A stretch of 7,113 bases of DNA from an uncultured Blautia sp. (GTDB lineage: Bacteria > Bacillota > Clostridia > Lachnospirales > Lachnospiraceae): contig CAKRYE010000085.1 in assembly GCA_934426285.1 (NCBI GenBank), forward strand, positions 1 to 7,113, read 5' to 3'. The notes beneath the pieces are model-generated. The model made no database searches. It was not told where the DNA came from and saw nothing but the letters and a program-made list of their open reading frames with translations. Numbering within the stretch: the stretch's first letter is position 1; every line of letters begins with the position of its first letter. A program made the position numbers and the translations under genes. Of the stretch, positions 6,203 through 7,113 are shown in pieces.

Positions 6203-7051
6203 ATGGAAAATAAACTGGAATATTTAAAGCAATATCTGAAAGAACTTGGAAGTGTAGCGGTTGCTTTTTCAAGTGGAGTGGATTCTACATTTTTGTTAAA
6301 GGTAGCACATGATGTATTGGGAGATAAAGTCATTGCTGTTACAGCTCAGTCCTGTTCTTTTCCAAAAAGAGAGCTGAATGAGGCAAAGGCATTCTGTGAG
6401 AAAGAGGGAATCAGGCAGGTAATCTGTCAGTCTGAGGAACTGGAAATCGAAGGGTTTTCTCAGAATCCGCCAAACAGATGTTATTTATGCAAGAAGGAAC
6501 TGTTTGAGAAAATCCAAGATATTGCGAAAAAGAATGGGATCGAATATATTGCAGAGGGCTCCAATATGGACGATAACGGAGACTACAGGCCCGGTCTGAT
6601 GGCTGTAAAGGAGCTTGGGATCAAAAGCCCCTTACGGGAAGCGAAGCTGACAAAAGCGGAGATCAGAGAATACTCAAAGGAACTGGGGCTTCCTACCTGG
6701 GATAAGCAGTCCTTTGCCTGTCTGTCCTCCAGATTTGTCTATGGAGAGACTATCAGTGAGGAAAAGCTTGGAATGGTTGAGAAAGCAGAGCAGCTTTTAC
6801 TTGACTATGGATTTCATCAGGTTCGTGTCCGCATTCATGGATTACTTGCAAGAATTGAGATTATGCCGGAGGAATTTCCGAAACTTCTGGAAAAGAATGT
6901 CCGTGAGGATATTGCGAAGAAGTTTAAAGAGTATGGTTTTACTTATATGACCATGGATATTCTGGGATATCGTATGGGAAGTATGAACGAAACACTTGGC
7001 GAAAATGACAAAACGACTGCAGATAGCAGCCTTAAGGGTAAAAACGAATGA
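6203..7051 (+). CDS. larE: ATP-dependent sulfur transferase LarE (nickel-pincer cofactor synthesis), three-cysteine type
   Basis: LarE adenylates pyridinium-3,5-biscarboxylic acid mononucleotide and inserts sulfur, the step before LarC adds nickel to form the pincer cofactor of lactate racemase and related enzymes. The protein has 282 residues, the normal size. The PP-loop ATP-binding motif is SSGVDS (23-28). NRCYLCKKELF places Cys at 93 and 96, and SFACLSSRFVYG places Cys at 173, the position of the sulfur-donor Cys176 of the Lactobacillus plantarum enzyme. R208 and R210 in VRVRIHG match its substrate-binding arginines. Three cysteines are the mark of the [4Fe-4S]-dependent LarE class, as in Thermotoga, rather than the self-sacrificing single-Cys class. 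The ATG at 6203 has CAGGAG 9 nt upstream, and a TTG at 6176 lacks a site. The last 20 or so residues are a polar tail. No larA, larB or larC is nearby. Confidence 0.92.
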   Translation: MENKLEYLKQYLKELGSVAVAFSSGVDSTFLLKVAHDVLGDKVIAVTAQSCSFPKRELNEAKAFCEKEGIRQVICQSEELEIEGFSQNPPNRCYLCKKELFEKIQDIAKKNGIEYIAEGSNMDDNGDYRPGLMAVKELGIKSPLREAKLTKAEIREYSKELGLPTWDKQSFACLSSRFVYGETISEEKLGMVEKAEQLLLDYGFHQVRVRIHGLLARIEIMPEEFPKLLEKNVREDIAKKFKEYGFTYMTMDILGYRMGSMNETLGENDKTTADSSLKGKNE

Positions 7052-7113
7052 CAGTAAAAGAGAGAATAGCAGCACTTCGTGCACACATGAAAGAAACAGG
7101 AATCGACGCATAT
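7048..7113 (+). CDS. pepP: N-terminus of Xaa-Pro aminopeptidase (M24 family), cut by window end
   Basis: Only 22 codons are present, encoding MTVKERIAALRAHMKETGIDAY up to the window edge. This resembles the start of the creatinase N-terminal domain of Firmicutes M24 aminopeptidases, which remove an N-terminal residue preceding proline from peptides using a two-metal centre in the later pita-bread domain. None of that domain is visible here. The ATG overlaps the larE stop by 4 nt (ATGA), and AAGGGT at 7034-7039 gives an 8-nt Shine-Dalgarno spacing, so it is cotranscribed and probably translationally coupled with larE. The call rests on a short sequence and is moderate. Confidence 0.7.
   Translation, partial: MTVKERIAALRAHMKETGIDAY

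Noticed and set aside
1..7113. Mobile element, CRISPR array, phage or toxin-antitoxin system
   Set aside because: No direct repeats with spacers, transposase or integrase motifs, terminal inverted repeats or small paired toxin genes are seen. All the genes are recognisable housekeeping or metabolic families with similar codon use.

Overview
The window looks like an ordinary chromosomal segment of a low-to-moderate GC Gram-positive anaerobe. The best fit is a Lachnospiraceae-type Clostridia member, perhaps Blautia-like. This is inferred from the gene set (anaerobic ribonucleotide reductase activase, FabV-type enoyl reductase, LarE, an AGCS symporter), purine-rich Shine-Dalgarno sites, A/T-rich intergenic regions and strong hairpin terminators. 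The species cannot be fixed from the sequence alone. I see no mobile element, CRISPR array, tRNA, rRNA or riboswitch.

Layout. (1) 1-1546, plus strand: the 3' half of pnp (polynucleotide phosphorylase), followed 3 nt later by nrdG, ends at a long hairpin terminator. (2) 1608-2199, plus: a dUTP diphosphatase gene (dut) with its own terminator. (3) 2183-3493, plus: fabV, an NADH-dependent enoyl-ACP/enoyl-CoA reductase. Its promoter overlaps the dut terminator, and a near-perfect FabT-type palindrome covers the transcription start. (4) 3625-5166, plus: an AGCS-family alanine/glycine:cation symporter, ending at a hairpin that also serves the convergent gene. (5) 5223-6053, minus: a Cof-type HAD phosphatase. 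(6) 6054-6202: a divergent promoter region with two back-to-back -35 boxes. (7) 6203-7113, plus: larE, overlapped by 4 nt by the first 22 codons of an M24-type Xaa-Pro aminopeptidase cut by the window edge.

How the genes relate. pnp, nrdG and dut all touch nucleotide metabolism (RNA decay to NDPs, activation of anaerobic dNTP synthesis, removal of dUTP), but only pnp and nrdG look cotranscribed. fabV appears to be a single-gene unit under fatty-acid control. The symporter and the phosphatase are unrelated convergent genes. larE and the aminopeptidase form an operon by overlap, although their biochemistry is unrelated.

The most informative points are regulatory or about subfamily: the FabT-like operator on fabV, the three-cysteine (predicted iron-sulfur) LarE with no other lar gene nearby, and the shared palindrome between divergent promoters. 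I do not see evidence of a previously undescribed system here.
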